Counted from the first letter of the stretch, positions 43,264-53,606 are shown. The stretch: 64,000 nucleotides of DNA from Methylomicrobium lacus LW14 (GCF_000527095.1 NZ_AZUN01000001.1:248001-312000); one strand, 5' to 3'. Notes: generated by a model not told the origin, from the letters alone. Numbers and translations: made by a program.

Positions 43264-43728
43264 ATGTTACGGGTAAGTAAACTGACCGATTATGCCACGG
43301 TGATTTTGAGTTTCATGGCGAAAGATGCCAGCGATGTGCATGCGGCGATAGAAATCGCGTCTGTGACGGGAATTGCCTTGCCCACAGTCAGTAAAATTCT
43401 TAAACTGCTGGTTCATGAGCATGTGCTGATTTCGACGCGCGGCGCGAAAGGCGGCTACGCGCTGGCCAGTTCGCCGGACAAGATTACCGTCGCCAGAGTC
43501 ATCAGCGCGCTGGAAGGCCCGATCGCGCTGACCGAGTGCAGCATTTCGCACGAGGGCTGTGAGCAGGCATCAGGCTGCGGCATCCGCGGCAATTGGGGCT
43601 TGATCAATCAGGCGATACAAAATGCGCTGGAGTCGGTGACTTTGGCGGACATGATCCAGCCGGCGATGGCGCCGGCAGAAATTTTGATTCCGGTGGCGAG
43701 TTTATACGCCAAGGAAAAATTTGCTTAG
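43264..43728 (+). CDS. SUF operon regulator, Rrf2/IscR family
   Basis: A 154-residue winged-helix protein. The ATG at 43264 is favoured; a GTG two codons earlier is in frame. N-terminal MLRVSKLTDYATVILSFMA is the group's start pattern, the recognition helix follows in ALPTVSKILKLL, and the Fe-S ligands are Cys in LTECSISHEGCEQASGCGI. This gammaproteobacterial SUF-system regulator type reads cluster supply and controls suf genes. The gene lies 51 bases before sufB and behind the IscR-like box. Confidence 0.92.
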   Translation: MLRVSKLTDYATVILSFMAKDASDVHAAIEIASVTGIALPTVSKILKLLVHEHVLISTRGAKGGYALASSPDKITVARVISALEGPIALTECSISHEGCEQASGCGIRGNWGLINQAIQNALESVTLADMIQPAMAPAEILIPVASLYAKEKFA

Positions 43729-43779
43729 TTTCGCGGAAAATGGCTTAGGCATTTTCCTTATTCAATGTAGAGAGTTTTT

Positions 43780-45227
<1,448 letters not shown>

Positions 45228-45228
<1 letters not shown>

Positions 45229-45487
45229 TGGGTAAGTACCACAAAATCTTACAGAAAGTCATTCATGGACGTTCCGATGCCAATATTTTATTTTCCGAGT
45301 TGAGGCAATTGCTGAACCGTTTGGGGTTTCAAGAGCGTATTCGCGGCGACCATCACATTTTCAGTAAAGAAGGAATTGTCGAGATTTTGAATATCCAGCC
45401 GATCGGTGCGATGGCAAAGGCTTATAGCAAGTGAAGCAAATCCGTCAAATTATTGTTCGCTATCATTTAGAGTTAGACGATGACTAA
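45228..45487 (+). pseudogene. hicA: HicA-type toxin, frameshifted near its end
   Basis: From the GTG at 45228, overlapping the sufB stop, a HicA-like frame runs 68 codons with LRQLLNRLGFQERIRGDHHIF (key part GDHHIF with the catalytic His), then stops at TGA after AKAYSK. In another frame the missing C-terminus continues, VKQIRQIIVRYHLELDDD, to the TAA at 45485-45487, which overlaps the HicB start in ATGA as in intact hicAB operons. A 1-base loss or 2-base gain near 45430 broke the gene. The core catalytic His is kept, so a truncated product could still have some activity. Confidence 0.78.
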
Positions 45488-45689
45488 ATATGAAATGATC
45501 ATTTATTGGAGCGAAGAAGATCAGGCATATATCGCGGAAGTCCCCGAATTAGCCGGTTGTATGGCGGATGGAAACAGTTATCAGGAAGCGGTCAGAAATG
45601 CCGAACAAGTGATTGCGGAATGGATAGAGACTGCGGTTGAGTTAGGTCGGCCTATTCCTGAACCCAAAGGACGTTTACTGTATGCTTAA
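45480..45689 (+). CDS. hicB: HicB-type antitoxin
   Basis: A 69-residue protein of the short HicB group: YEMIIYWSEEDQAYIAEVPELAGC then MADGNSYQEAVRNAEQVIAEWIE, with key part AYIAEVPELAGC. This partly degraded RNase H-like fold covers HicA. It lacks the C-terminal DNA-binding domain of longer HicB proteins. It follows the broken hicA and may now be dispensable. The module sits inside the suf cluster. Confidence 0.87.
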   Translation: MTKYEMIIYWSEEDQAYIAEVPELAGCMADGNSYQEAVRNAEQVIAEWIETAVELGRPIPEPKGRLLYA

Positions 45690-45734
45690 AAATTACGGCA
45701 GCCTAGCCTATTACCGATTTATCGGAGTTAGAGT

Positions 45735-45837
45735 ATGGAATTGAAAAGACAATACATTGTTGATGAACGAAGATGAAAGCGAAGCGATGGCCATTGAAGA
45801 CGCAAAAAAATACTATGCGGCTTTGGATGAGGCTTGA
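45735..45837 (+). pseudogene. Antitoxin gene remnant with internal deletion
   Basis: The frame from ATG 45735 gives MELKRQYIVDE, the start of a common antitoxin family, and stops. The overlapping frame from 45763 reads MNEDESEAMAIEDAKKYY and ends ALDEA, the end of the same kind of protein. The middle is missing. A new frame beginning ATGGAAGCACTG lies right after the end, where the toxin gene would start, but a repeat has replaced it. Confidence 0.5.
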
Positions 45838-45850
45838 TGGAAGCACTGTA

Positions 45851-45911
45851 GGCTGGGTTGATAAACCCAGCAATTATCCGAAAATGCTGGGTTTCGTTCC
45901 TCAACCCAGCC
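45851..45911. repeat. Palindromic repeat with paired inverted copies
   Basis: GGCTGGGTTGATAAACCCAGC begins the unit and GCTGGGTTTCGTTCCTCAACCCAGCC ends it; the arms (GGCTGGGTT / AACCCAGCC and internal AACCCAGC / GCTGGGTT) can pair in more than one way. Such elements are scattered in this group of bacteria. It separates the toxin-antitoxin remnants from the bestrophin gene. Confidence 0.6.
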
Positions 45912-45933
45912 GAGCTGTGATTTCGGCAATGAC

Positions 45934-46866
45934 ATGAAGAAAGCAGACGCTTATGTAACCGCCAATCAGGAAGAAGCCGGCAGATTCTTGCACGGCGCCC
46001 TGATGTGGCGCGGGTCGGTCACGCCAAGATTGCTGCCGGGACTTTTATTGGCTTCCTGCTATCCGCTGATTCTGGCTTTGATCGATCGATATTGGACACC
46101 GTTGCCGCATTTGAACGTCACGCCGTTTGAATATATCGGCGCCGTGCTCGGCGTGGTATTGGTATTTCGAACCAACGCCGGTTATGACCGCTGGTGGGAA
46201 GCGCGAAAGTTGTGGGGCGGCATCGTGAATGCCAGCCGAAACATTTTGCTGGCCGCGTTGAATTACGGTCCGGACGGTGCCGTTTGGCGGCGCGAAATCA
46301 CTTACTGGGCGATCGCCTTTGCGTTTGCCTGCAAGGAATCCCTGCGCCAGAGTCAAAATTTTGATGAGCTGAAAGACTTGTTGAGCACCCAGCAAATTCA
46401 GGAACTGCAAGCCGCTCAACATATGCCGAGCTTCGCAGCCGGAAAAATTGCCAGATTATTTGATCAAGCCTATCGTCGTCACGACATCAATGAGACGGTT
46501 TTTAAGGAATTGGAGCGGCAAAGAACGTATCTGATCGATTGCCTCGGCGGATGCGAAAGAATCTTGAAAACACCGATGCCTCTGGTTTACGCGATCAAGG
46601 TGCGCCGCTTTATTTTGATTTTTTTACTGCTGTTGCCTTTTTCATTGATCGAAAAAGCCGGCCTGAACAGTGTTTTCATTTTTTTGTTGGTCGCCTATCC
46701 CTTGCTTTCGCTGGACAGAATCGGCTTCGAATTGCAGTACCCGTTCTCGACGAATAGTTTGAGTCATTTGCCTTTACACGGCATATGCAACACGATTAAG
46801 GCCAACGGCTTGGCCTTGCTGGAAGCGGTGACGGCAAGCAGGAATGATAACGAAGATAGCTTTTAA
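45934..46866 (+). CDS. Bestrophin-family ion channel
   Basis: A 310-residue membrane protein of the bestrophin (YneE/UPF0187) family. Signature VVLVFRTNAGYDRWWEARKLWGGIVNASRN (key part NAGYDRWWEARKLW) follows the second helix; four hydrophobic segments are seen. Bacterial bestrophins conduct cations, while animal ones conduct chloride. It lies between hicB and sufC on the same strand with a 51-base gap to sufC, so it could be transcribed with suf genes. A link with Fe-S assembly is not known. Confidence 0.87.
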   Translation: MKKADAYVTANQEEAGRFLHGALMWRGSVTPRLLPGLLLASCYPLILALIDRYWTPLPHLNVTPFEYIGAVLGVVLVFRTNAGYDRWWEARKLWGGIVNASRNILLAALNYGPDGAVWRREITYWAIAFAFACKESLRQSQNFDELKDLLSTQQIQELQAAQHMPSFAAGKIARLFDQAYRRHDINETVFKELERQRTYLIDCLGGCERILKTPMPLVYAIKVRRFILIFLLLLPFSLIEKAGLNSVFIFLLVAYPLLSLDRIGFELQYPFSTNSLSHLPLHGICNTIKANGLALLEAVTASRNDNEDSF

Positions 46867-46917
46867 AATTTGTAAAGATCTGGGTATCAAACCCATTAAA
46901 TAACACAGGTAAACGAA

Positions 46918-47661
46918 ATGCTCAGCATAGAAAATCTCCACGTCAGTGTGGGCGACAAGCCGATTCTGAAAGGCATCAATTTAGAGATCAAGGCGGGAGA
47001 AATCCACGCGATCATGGGGCCGAACGGTTCCGGCAAAAGCACCTTGGCGCACATTCTGTCAGGCAAGGCCGGCTATACCGTGACCGAGGGTTCGGTGACC
47101 TATCAAGGCATGGACCTGATCGAGATGGCGCCTGAAATCCGCGCGCGCGAAGGCGTGTTTCTGGCGTTTCAATATCCGGTCGAAATTCCGGGCGTCAGCA
47201 ACATTTATCTGCTGAAGGCCGCGCTGAATGCGATTCGGAAGCACCACGGCCAGTCGGAAGTCGATGCGATGGATTTTTTGACCCTGGTCAAAAACAAGGT
47301 CAAGCTGCTGGAAATGGACGAAAAGTTTTTGTACCGCGCGGTCAACGAAGGTTTTTCCGGCGGCGAGAAGAAGCGCAACGAGATTTTGCAGATGGCGATC
47401 ATGGAGCCGAGATTGTGCATTCTCGATGAAACCGATTCGGGCCTCGACATCGACGCGCTGAAGATCGTTGCCGACGGCGTCAACTCCTTGCGTTCGCCGG
47501 AGCGTGCGTTCGTAATGGTGACCCATTATCAGCGCCTGCTCGACTACATCAAGCCGGATGTGGTGCATGTATTGGCGCACGGCCGGATCGTGAAGTCCGG
47601 CGGCCCCGAACTGGCGCTGGAACTGGAAGAAAAAGGCTACGGCTGGCTCGAGGCGGCATGA
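46918..47661 (+). CDS. sufC: Fe-S assembly ATPase SufC
   Basis: A 247-residue ABC ATPase of the SufBCD complex. Walker A is GPNGSGKST, the signature SGGEKKRNEI, Walker B LCILDETDSGLDID. Full length. Its end overlaps the sufD start by 4 bases (ATGA), showing tight coupling of sufC and sufD. It powers cluster assembly on SufB/SufD rather than transport. Confidence 0.97.
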   Translation: MLSIENLHVSVGDKPILKGINLEIKAGEIHAIMGPNGSGKSTLAHILSGKAGYTVTEGSVTYQGMDLIEMAPEIRAREGVFLAFQYPVEIPGVSNIYLLKAALNAIRKHHGQSEVDAMDFLTLVKNKVKLLEMDEKFLYRAVNEGFSGGEKKRNEILQMAIMEPRLCILDETDSGLDIDALKIVADGVNSLRSPERAFVMVTHYQRLLDYIKPDVVHVLAHGRIVKSGGPELALELEEKGYGWLEAA

Positions 47662-48983
47662 TGAGTGCGCTGACTCAAAGCCGGTATTCGGCGGAATATG
47701 ATGCGATCGCGCCGCAATTGCCGGGCCGGGATTTGCCGTGGCTGATGAAACGGCGCAGCGAGGCGCTCGCACTGTTCGCCGCCGGCGGCTTTCCGTCTCC
47801 GCGCGAGGAGGAATGGCGTTACACGAACGTCTCCGCGATCGAGAAGAAACTGTTTAAGCCCGCCTTGGTGCCGGCCTCCGGCCAAATCGACAAGCAATGG
47901 CTCGATACTTGCCGCCTGCACGATGCCTGGTCTGTGGTGTTGCTGAACGGCCGTTTTTCGGCCGAGCTATCGAAGCTTGACGGCCTGCCCGAGGCGGTGT
48001 CGGTACTCGGCTTCGCGGAGGCGCTGGCCAAACAGCCCGAGTTGATCGAAAACTATTTGGGAAAGGCGGTTAAGGACAGCGAACACGGTTTTGTCGCGTT
48101 CAATACGGCCTGGTTTTCTGATGGTGTGTTCGTGCATGTTCCGGCCAAACACCTGCTAGCGAAGCCGTTGCAACTGCTGCATGTCGTGACCGAGGCCGAT
48201 GCCTTGGCGACCACGCGCAATCTTATCATTACCGAGACGATGGCGCAGGCCGAAATTGTCGAGACGTTTATCGGCGCGGATTGCGCCTATCTGTCGGCGG
48301 CGGTGACGGAAGTGTTTGTGGGCGCGAATGCCGATCTGACGCTGTATAAATTGCAGGTCGAGTCGGAAAAGGCCTACCATTTCGGCGGCGCGTATGTCTT
48401 ACAGGATCGTGATGCCCGCTTTGCGCATCACAACTTTGCGTTCGGCGGACTCCTGGCGCGTAGCGACATTCATGCCGATCTGGACCACGCCTCGGAATGT
48501 ATCCTGAACGGATTGTATATTGGCAGCAAGCGTCAGCATATCGACAATCATACGCGTATCGTTCACCAGAAGCCTTACGCAACCAGTCGCGAATTGTATA
48601 AAGGCGTACTGGATGACCGGGCGCGCGGCGTGTTCCAGGGGCGGGTGATCGTGGCGGAAGATGCGCAAAAAACCGACTCGGAAATGAACAACCGCAATCT
48701 GTTGTTATCGACCGATGCGGAAGCGGACACCAAGCCGCAACTGGAGATTTATGCCGATGACGTGAAGTGCGGGCATGGCGTGACGGTCGGCCAACTGGAC
48801 GAAAAGTCGGTTTTCTACCTGCAATCCCGCTGTGTCGATGAAGAAACTGCGCGCAACATGCTGACCTTTGCGTTTGCGAACGAAATGGTCGATAAGATCA
48901 AGATCAGGGAGCTGCACGACCTGGTGCTGGGAGAACTGTTGCAACGGTTTCCGCAGCAAGGCGTCGAAAAGGCGTGGTTGTAG
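47658..48983 (+). CDS. sufD: Fe-S assembly protein SufD
   Basis: A 441-residue partner of SufB. An alternative start one codon later (47661) is possible. Landmarks are the C-terminal DDVKCGHGVTVGQLDEKSVF, with the conserved functional His, and FYLQSRCVDEETARNML. The N-terminal RREEEWRYTNV-like EEEWRYTNVSAIE is also typical of SufD. It completes the SufBCD scaffold and overlaps sufC. Confidence 0.95.
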   Translation: MMSALTQSRYSAEYDAIAPQLPGRDLPWLMKRRSEALALFAAGGFPSPREEEWRYTNVSAIEKKLFKPALVPASGQIDKQWLDTCRLHDAWSVVLLNGRFSAELSKLDGLPEAVSVLGFAEALAKQPELIENYLGKAVKDSEHGFVAFNTAWFSDGVFVHVPAKHLLAKPLQLLHVVTEADALATTRNLIITETMAQAEIVETFIGADCAYLSAAVTEVFVGANADLTLYKLQVESEKAYHFGGAYVLQDRDARFAHHNFAFGGLLARSDIHADLDHASECILNGLYIGSKRQHIDNHTRIVHQKPYATSRELYKGVLDDRARGVFQGRVIVAEDAQKTDSEMNNRNLLLSTDAEADTKPQLEIYADDVKCGHGVTVGQLDEKSVFYLQSRCVDEETARNMLTFAFANEMVDKIKIRELHDLVLGELLQRFPQQGVEKAWL

Positions 48984-49028
48984 TTTGTCGGTCGGGTTGC
49001 CTGCTAAGCGGCAACCCAACGATGTGGT

Positions 49029-49589
49029 CTATAGAATGTCCGAGAGTTTTATTGCGATGTCGGGCAACTGCGACAGGCTAATCGAGTCGCCGGCGCGTAG
49101 CGTGGTCTTCTGTTCATATGACTCGCCGTGCGGATGGCGATAGACTTCGAGGCAGTTGTCGTTCAGATTCAGCAGCCAGTATTCCGGGATGCCATGCAAA
49201 GCGTACAAACGCAGTTTTTGTTTTTGATCGAAGGCCAGTGAACTGTCGGCGACCTCGATTAGCAGTAGCACATCGTTCGCAACCGGATGGCGCGAAGAGT
49301 AAAAATCCGGATTCGGCTTCAACAGCATGAAATCCGGCTCCGGTTCGGACAGATCGCCAAGTTGGAGTGGATTTTGCGCATTGACGACAGCTTTACCCGC
49401 AAGCAATGGCGCAAAAAAATTAATGAGCCGCATCACATGGCCCGCATGGTTAAAGCCAATCGGCGCCATTTCGAGAATTTCTCCATCGATCAGTTCGAGG
49501 CGGCTGTCAGGCGGAAAAATGTTCGCTTCGCCGAGCCGGCGCCATTCATCGAGATTGGTCAGATGTTTGGTGGGATTCACTGTGGACAT
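49029..49589 (-). CDS. Uma2-family (DUF820) restriction-endonuclease-like protein
   Basis: A 186-residue protein in a fold related to PD-(D/E)xK nucleases. Visible are RLELIDGEILEMAPIG, EPEPDFMLLKPNPD and VLLLIEVADSSLAFDQKQKL, the last holding the E-x-x-x-S...K positions, then GIPEYWLLNLND. Uma2 genes are common mobile orphans with no proven target. It is on the minus strand inside the suf cluster, between sufD and sufS, so it looks inserted. Confidence 0.88.
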   Translation of the reverse strand: MSTVNPTKHLTNLDEWRRLGEANIFPPDSRLELIDGEILEMAPIGFNHAGHVMRLINFFAPLLAGKAVVNAQNPLQLGDLSEPEPDFMLLKPNPDFYSSRHPVANDVLLLIEVADSSLAFDQKQKLRLYALHGIPEYWLLNLNDNCLEVYRHPHGESYEQKTTLRAGDSISLSQLPDIAIKLSDIL

Positions 49590-49679
49590 GGGTGCCGTTG
49601 AACCGGATTTGCAGCAAAGGTTAAATATAATATGTCAATCATGATAAAGCAACACGCCGATATTAGGCCAAACACTACG

Positions 49680-50903
49680 ATGACAACTTTCCCCATAGAA
49701 AAAATCAGAGCCGATTTTCCGATTCTGGCCGAAAAAATCCGCGGCAAAGACCTGGTCTATCTGGACAATGCCGCCAGCTGCCAGAAGCCGAATGCGGTGA
49801 TCGACGCGATCAGCGATTTGTACCGGCATGATTATGCGAATATCCACCGCGGCGTCCATACTTTGAGCGTGCGTGCGACCGACAAGTTCGAGGGTGCAAG
49901 AACCAAGGTCAAGGATTTCATCAATGCGGCCAGCGAGAAGGAAATCATTTTCGTTCGCGGCGCGACCGAGGCCGTCAATCTGGTTGCGCAAAGTTACGGT
50001 CGGGCCAACATCCGGGCCGGCGATGAAATCCTGATCACCGCGATGGAGCATCATTCGAACATCGTGCCCTGGCAGCTCTTGTGCGAGCAAACTGGCGCGG
50101 TATTGAAAGTCGCGCCGATCAACCTGAAAGGCGAATTGATCTATGACGAATTTGAAGCGTTATTAAGCGACAAGACCCGGCTGGTGGCGGTCGCGCATAT
50201 GTCGAATGCGTTGGGCACGATCAATCCGGTCGGGCGGATCATCGCCGCCGCCCATGCCCGGAACATCCCGGTGCTGCTCGACGGCGCGCAAGCGATTCCG
50301 CACATGAAAGTCGACGTGCGGGCGCTCGACTGCGACTTTTATGTATTTTCCGGCCACAAATTGTACGGGCCTTCCGGCATCGGTGTGCTGTACGGCAAAC
50401 AGGCATTGCTCGAAGCGATGCCGCCTTATCAGGGCGGCGGCGACATGATCCGCAAGGTGACTTTCGAGAAATCGGAATATAATAAGCTGCCCTACAAGTT
50501 TGAAGCCGGCACGCCGAGCATTGCGGACGTGGTCGGACTCGGCGCGGCGATCGATTATTTGAACGCGATCGGGATGGATAGCATCGCGGCCTATGAGGCC
50601 GAATTGCTCGATTATGCGACAGAACAGGCCAGGAAGATCAAGGGCCTTCGCATTATCGGCGAAGCGGAACACAAAGGCGCGATCCTGTCGTTCGTGCTCG
50701 ATAACATCCATCCGCATGACATAGGCACGATGCTCGACAGCTTAGGGATCGCAATTCGGGCAGGGCATCACTGTGCGATGCCGGTGATGGATTTTTACGG
50801 GGTGCCGGCGACCGCGCGTGCATCGTTCGCAATGTATAACACCCGCGCAGAAATCGATGTGTTGATGCAAGGGATAGAATCGTTAATTAAGGTATTTGGC
50901 TGA
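49680..50903 (+). CDS. sufS: Cysteine desulfurase SufS
   Basis: A PLP-dependent enzyme of about 407 residues that takes sulfur from cysteine for the cluster. The ATG at 49680 (MTTFPIEKIRADFPIL) fits the family; ATGs 39 to 48 bases upstream are also in frame and none has a clear ribosome site. PLP-lysine motif SGHKLYGPSG, cofactor His region AMEHHSNIVPW and active-site Cys in RAGHHCAMP are all present. Its TGA overlaps the sufU start by one base. Confidence 0.95.
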   Translation: MTTFPIEKIRADFPILAEKIRGKDLVYLDNAASCQKPNAVIDAISDLYRHDYANIHRGVHTLSVRATDKFEGARTKVKDFINAASEKEIIFVRGATEAVNLVAQSYGRANIRAGDEILITAMEHHSNIVPWQLLCEQTGAVLKVAPINLKGELIYDEFEALLSDKTRLVAVAHMSNALGTINPVGRIIAAAHARNIPVLLDGAQAIPHMKVDVRALDCDFYVFSGHKLYGPSGIGVLYGKQALLEAMPPYQGGGDMIRKVTFEKSEYNKLPYKFEAGTPSIADVVGLGAAIDYLNAIGMDSIAAYEAELLDYATEQARKIKGLRIIGEAEHKGAILSFVLDNIHPHDIGTMLDSLGIAIRAGHHCAMPVMDFYGVPATARASFAMYNTRAEIDVLMQGIESLIKVFG

Positions 50904-51355
50904 TGTTTGATGAGTTACGCGATCTCTACCAGGAGGTCATTTTTGATCACAACCGCAACCCGCGCAATTTCCGGGTCATCGAAGACGCGGATCGCCAGGT
51001 GGACGGCTTCAATCCCTTGTGCGGAGACCGTCTGACCCTGTATTTGAAAATGGACGGCGATGTGATCAAGGACGCCAGTTTCCAGGGTTCGGGCTGTGCC
51101 ATCTCGACCGCGTCGGTGTCGCTGATGACCGAGATCATCAAGGGCATGACCGCACAGCAAGCCGAGGAACTGTTCAAAAAATTCCACGAAATGACGACCG
51201 GCAAGGACGACAATCTGCAACTCGAAGCGCTCGGCAAGCTGGCGGTATTGGCCGGCGTCAGGGAATATCCGGCGCGCGTGAAGTGCGCGACGCTGGCCTG
51301 GCATACGCTCGATGCGGCGCTGCAGAATCAGCATACGCCGGTTTCTACGGAGTGA
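50903..51355 (+). CDS. sufU: SufU-type Fe-S assembly protein
   Basis: A 150-residue protein of the NifU-like SufU family. Conserved Cys are in NPLCGDRLTLYL, GSGCAISTASVSL and ARVKCATLAWHTLDAAL. SufU accepts sulfur from SufS through zinc-dependent exchange and passes it to SufBCD; it takes the place of SufE, absent here. Its ATG is overlapped with the sufS stop. Confidence 0.95.
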   Translation: MFDELRDLYQEVIFDHNRNPRNFRVIEDADRQVDGFNPLCGDRLTLYLKMDGDVIKDASFQGSGCAISTASVSLMTEIIKGMTAQQAEELFKKFHEMTTGKDDNLQLEALGKLAVLAGVREYPARVKCATLAWHTLDAALQNQHTPVSTE

Positions 51356-51404
51356 CGCGCTTTTCAGCGAGCGTCCGCCGCGGTGATTTCGCTACGATGC
51401 GCCG

Positions 51405-52190
51405 ATGATTGAACCCGATTCCGCTTATGCCGGCAAACTCGCCGTGCTCTATGAAGGGCAGGGCGAGTTAGGGCTTTTTCAGCAGTTGGCCGAACGTTTG
51501 GCTGTTCCATTACGGAACGCGGGCGCCGCGGATTTCAGCCCGCACGAAGCGTTTTTCTTGAGCTGGCGCGACGGTTGCCTGACGCTTCTGGACAATGAAT
51601 TGATGAAAGCCGGCGGCCTGATGGTCGAAATCGAACCGCGCGCCGGCGAGCAGCGTTCCTGGCCCGCGCCGAAACAGGGACCGCTGGCGCAGGCGCTGGG
51701 CCGCAAGACAAAAACGGTGATCGACGCGACGACGGGGTGGGGACAGGATGCGCTGCATATTTTTAGGATGGGCTACGAACTGACCTGTCTGGAGCGGTCG
51801 CCGGTGATGGCCGAGTTGCTTGCCGACGGCTTCAGGCGCTTGCATGAACTGGACTGGATGCAAAGGCTGGATCTGGTGCCGCCCACTTTGATTCGAGGTA
51901 ATGCGATAGAGCTGTTAGCGAATCTCGAGAGCAAGCCCGATTGTATCTACATCGACCCGATGTTTCCGCCCAAACGCAAAAAATCGGCGCTCGCGAAGAA
52001 ATCGATGAGGGTGCTGCGCGATCTTTTGGGCGATGATGCGGACAAGCAGCAGCTGTTTGACGCGGCATTCAACGCCGCCGGCAAACGCGTGGTCGTCAAG
52101 AGTCCCGATTATGCGGAGCCTTTGGGCGGCAAGCCGACTGAAAGTTTTCAGGGCAAACTGCTGCGTTATGATGTCTATTTGAAAGGTTAA
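51405..52190 (+). CDS. rsmJ: 16S rRNA m2G1516 methyltransferase RsmJ
   Basis: A 261-residue SAM-dependent methyltransferase. The SAM motif is VIDATTGWGQDALHIFRMG, followed by LERSPVMAELLADGF and the catalytic/substrate loop CIYIDPMFPPKRKKSA. The C-terminal VVVKSPDYAEPLGGKPTESFQGKLLRYDVYL pattern (key part KSPDYAEPL) is the RsmJ hallmark. Full length. Follows sufU after 49 bases on the same strand. Confidence 0.93.
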   Translation: MIEPDSAYAGKLAVLYEGQGELGLFQQLAERLAVPLRNAGAADFSPHEAFFLSWRDGCLTLLDNELMKAGGLMVEIEPRAGEQRSWPAPKQGPLAQALGRKTKTVIDATTGWGQDALHIFRMGYELTCLERSPVMAELLADGFRRLHELDWMQRLDLVPPTLIRGNAIELLANLESKPDCIYIDPMFPPKRKKSALAKKSMRVLRDLLGDDADKQQLFDAAFNAAGKRVVVKSPDYAEPLGGKPTESFQGKLLRYDVYLKG

Positions 52191-52207
52191 AAAATACAGG
52201 GGGATTG

Positions 52208-52528
52208 ATGACGGATTGGGTGGATGTTTGCGGGCAGACTGCCTTGACTGACGGCGAGAATGTGGTCGTGGAAGTCGACGGAACCGATGTGGCAGTGTTT
52301 AGAATCGAGGGTTGTTATTATGCGATCGAAGATGTCTGCACCCACGACGGCGCGGAAATCGCCAGCGGCGAACTGGACGGCGATCAAATCATTTGTCCGC
52401 GCCACGGCGCGAGGTTTTGCGTAAAGACAGGCGCCGTCTTATCCGCGCCGGCTTATGAAGATATTCACAGTTTTCCGGTGCGCATCGAAGCCGAGAGGGT
52501 GCAGGTGCGGGACGACCGTTGGGATTAG
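52208..52528 (+). CDS. Rieske-type [2Fe-2S] ferredoxin
   Basis: A 106-residue Rieske ferredoxin. The ATG at 52208 is favoured over a TTG one codon upstream. Cluster ligands are Cys and His in VCTHDGAEIASGE and ICPRHGARFCVKTG (C-x-H...C-x-x-H). Such soluble ferredoxins, annotated as non-heme oxygenase subunits, are often found next to suf operons, and no oxygenase is nearby. It is likely an electron carrier for cluster assembly or an orphan. It is part of the suf-rsmJ gene row. Confidence 0.9.
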   Translation: MTDWVDVCGQTALTDGENVVVEVDGTDVAVFRIEGCYYAIEDVCTHDGAEIASGELDGDQIICPRHGARFCVKTGAVLSAPAYEDIHSFPVRIEAERVQVRDDRWD

Positions 52529-52544
52529 GCTGGAGGAAAGATCG

Positions 52545-53186
52545 ATGAGATTCAAAAACTACCTGGTTTGTTTACTGCTCGCCGCTGTTTTTGCGTCCCC
52601 CGCAGGGGCCGAGCCGCGGAAATCCTTCGATTATTATGTGATGAGCCTGTCCTGGTCGCCGGAGTTTTGCGATACGCATCCGAAGGAAAAACAATGCAGT
52701 CTGGGTTATGGCTTGGTGCTGCACGGCCTGTGGCCGCAATATCAACGCAGTTATCCGGAGTTTTGCGACAGCCGGCCGCTGCCCGGCCAGCTGGTGCGGA
52801 AATACGCCGATCTTTATCCGAGCAAAGGCCTGATCTATCATGAATGGGAAAAACACGGCACCTGTTCTGGACTCGCGCCCGGCGAGTACTTGCAGCTTTC
52901 CGAGACACTCAAACAACGCATCAAGACGCCGCCCGCTCTGCAAAACCTGGCAAAGCCGCTGCGCACCGATACGAAACAGCTGACCCAGTTTGTGGTGGCT
53001 GCCAATCCAGGGCTTGCCGCCGATGCGGTCGCGATTTCGTGCACGGGCAAGCAACGTTACCTGGAAGAAATCTACGTCTGCTATGATAGCAGCGGTGCTA
53101 AGGCAATATCCTGCGCAGAGGATGTACAGAAAAAAAGCCTGAAAAGCTGCGGAAAATCGGGTATTGTGGTCAGAAATATCCGTTAA
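52545..53186 (+). CDS. Ribonuclease T2 family, secreted
   Basis: A 213-residue protein with a signal peptide (about 1-22, cleaved after AGA). The start at 52545 has a strong GGAGGAAAG site; the open frame upstream is shadow. T2 active-site blocks are complete: HGLWPQY (first) and YHEWEKHGTCSGL (second), with paired Cys positions. It is an acid-type, non-specific RNase of the periplasm or outside. The C-terminal half is longer than in E. coli RNase I-like short forms. It lies 16 bases after the ferredoxin gene. Confidence 0.92.
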   Translation: MRFKNYLVCLLLAAVFASPAGAEPRKSFDYYVMSLSWSPEFCDTHPKEKQCSLGYGLVLHGLWPQYQRSYPEFCDSRPLPGQLVRKYADLYPSKGLIYHEWEKHGTCSGLAPGEYLQLSETLKQRIKTPPALQNLAKPLRTDTKQLTQFVVAANPGLAADAVAISCTGKQRYLEEIYVCYDSSGAKAISCAEDVQKKSLKSCGKSGIVVRNIR

Positions 53187-53237
53187 GTAAAAACAACCCT
53201 CAATAATCAACTCAATTACTTTGATAAGGAGACCGAT

Positions 53238-53483
53238 ATGTTAGGCGAAAAACACCATTTGGCGCTTGAATTTCCCGAATACCGTTATCAGATCCATGTG
53301 TTGAAAACCACTGATTCCCATTTTGCAAGGCTGCATCAGGAATATAACGATCTCGACGACGAAATCCGCCGCACCGAACTCGAAATTGAGGCGCATTCGG
53401 ACGAGTTTCTCGAAAGCCTGAAGCTGCGGCGCTTGCAGTTGAAGGATGAGTTGTACGGGATGCTGCAAAAGGCAAGCGAATAA
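53238..53483 (+). CDS. DUF465 (YdcH-like) small protein
   Basis: An 81-residue helical, charged protein with the DUF465 pattern HHLALEFPEYRYQIHVLK, then HFARLHQEYNDLDDEIRR and LKLRRLQLKDELYGML. It is likely a coiled-coil hairpin; function unknown. A strong terminator follows. Confidence 0.88.
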   Translation: MLGEKHHLALEFPEYRYQIHVLKTTDSHFARLHQEYNDLDDEIRRTELEIEAHSDEFLESLKLRRLQLKDELYGMLQKASE

Positions 53484-53550
53484 TTCTAGTGCGGTTGCGG
53501 CAAGTCCAACTGCAAGAGTACACAGAGGTTACTTCATCAGGAATTGTCAA

Positions 53551-53580
53551 AAAAGGGTACGTGACGCGTACCCTTTTTTT
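53551..53580. terminator. Bidirectional terminator between convergent genes
   Basis: Stem GGGTACG/CGTACCC with a 5-base loop, flanked by AAAA on one side and eight T on the other, so it works in both directions. It separates the DUF465 gene from the facing DUF423 gene. Confidence 0.9.
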
Positions 53581-53606
53581 TGAACGCTTTGTGGCGCTAA
53601 ATTCTT

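Noticed and set aside
45851..45911. Short CRISPR-like repeat pair
   Set aside because: Only one unit with internal inverted arms and no regular spacers; it is a palindromic repeat.
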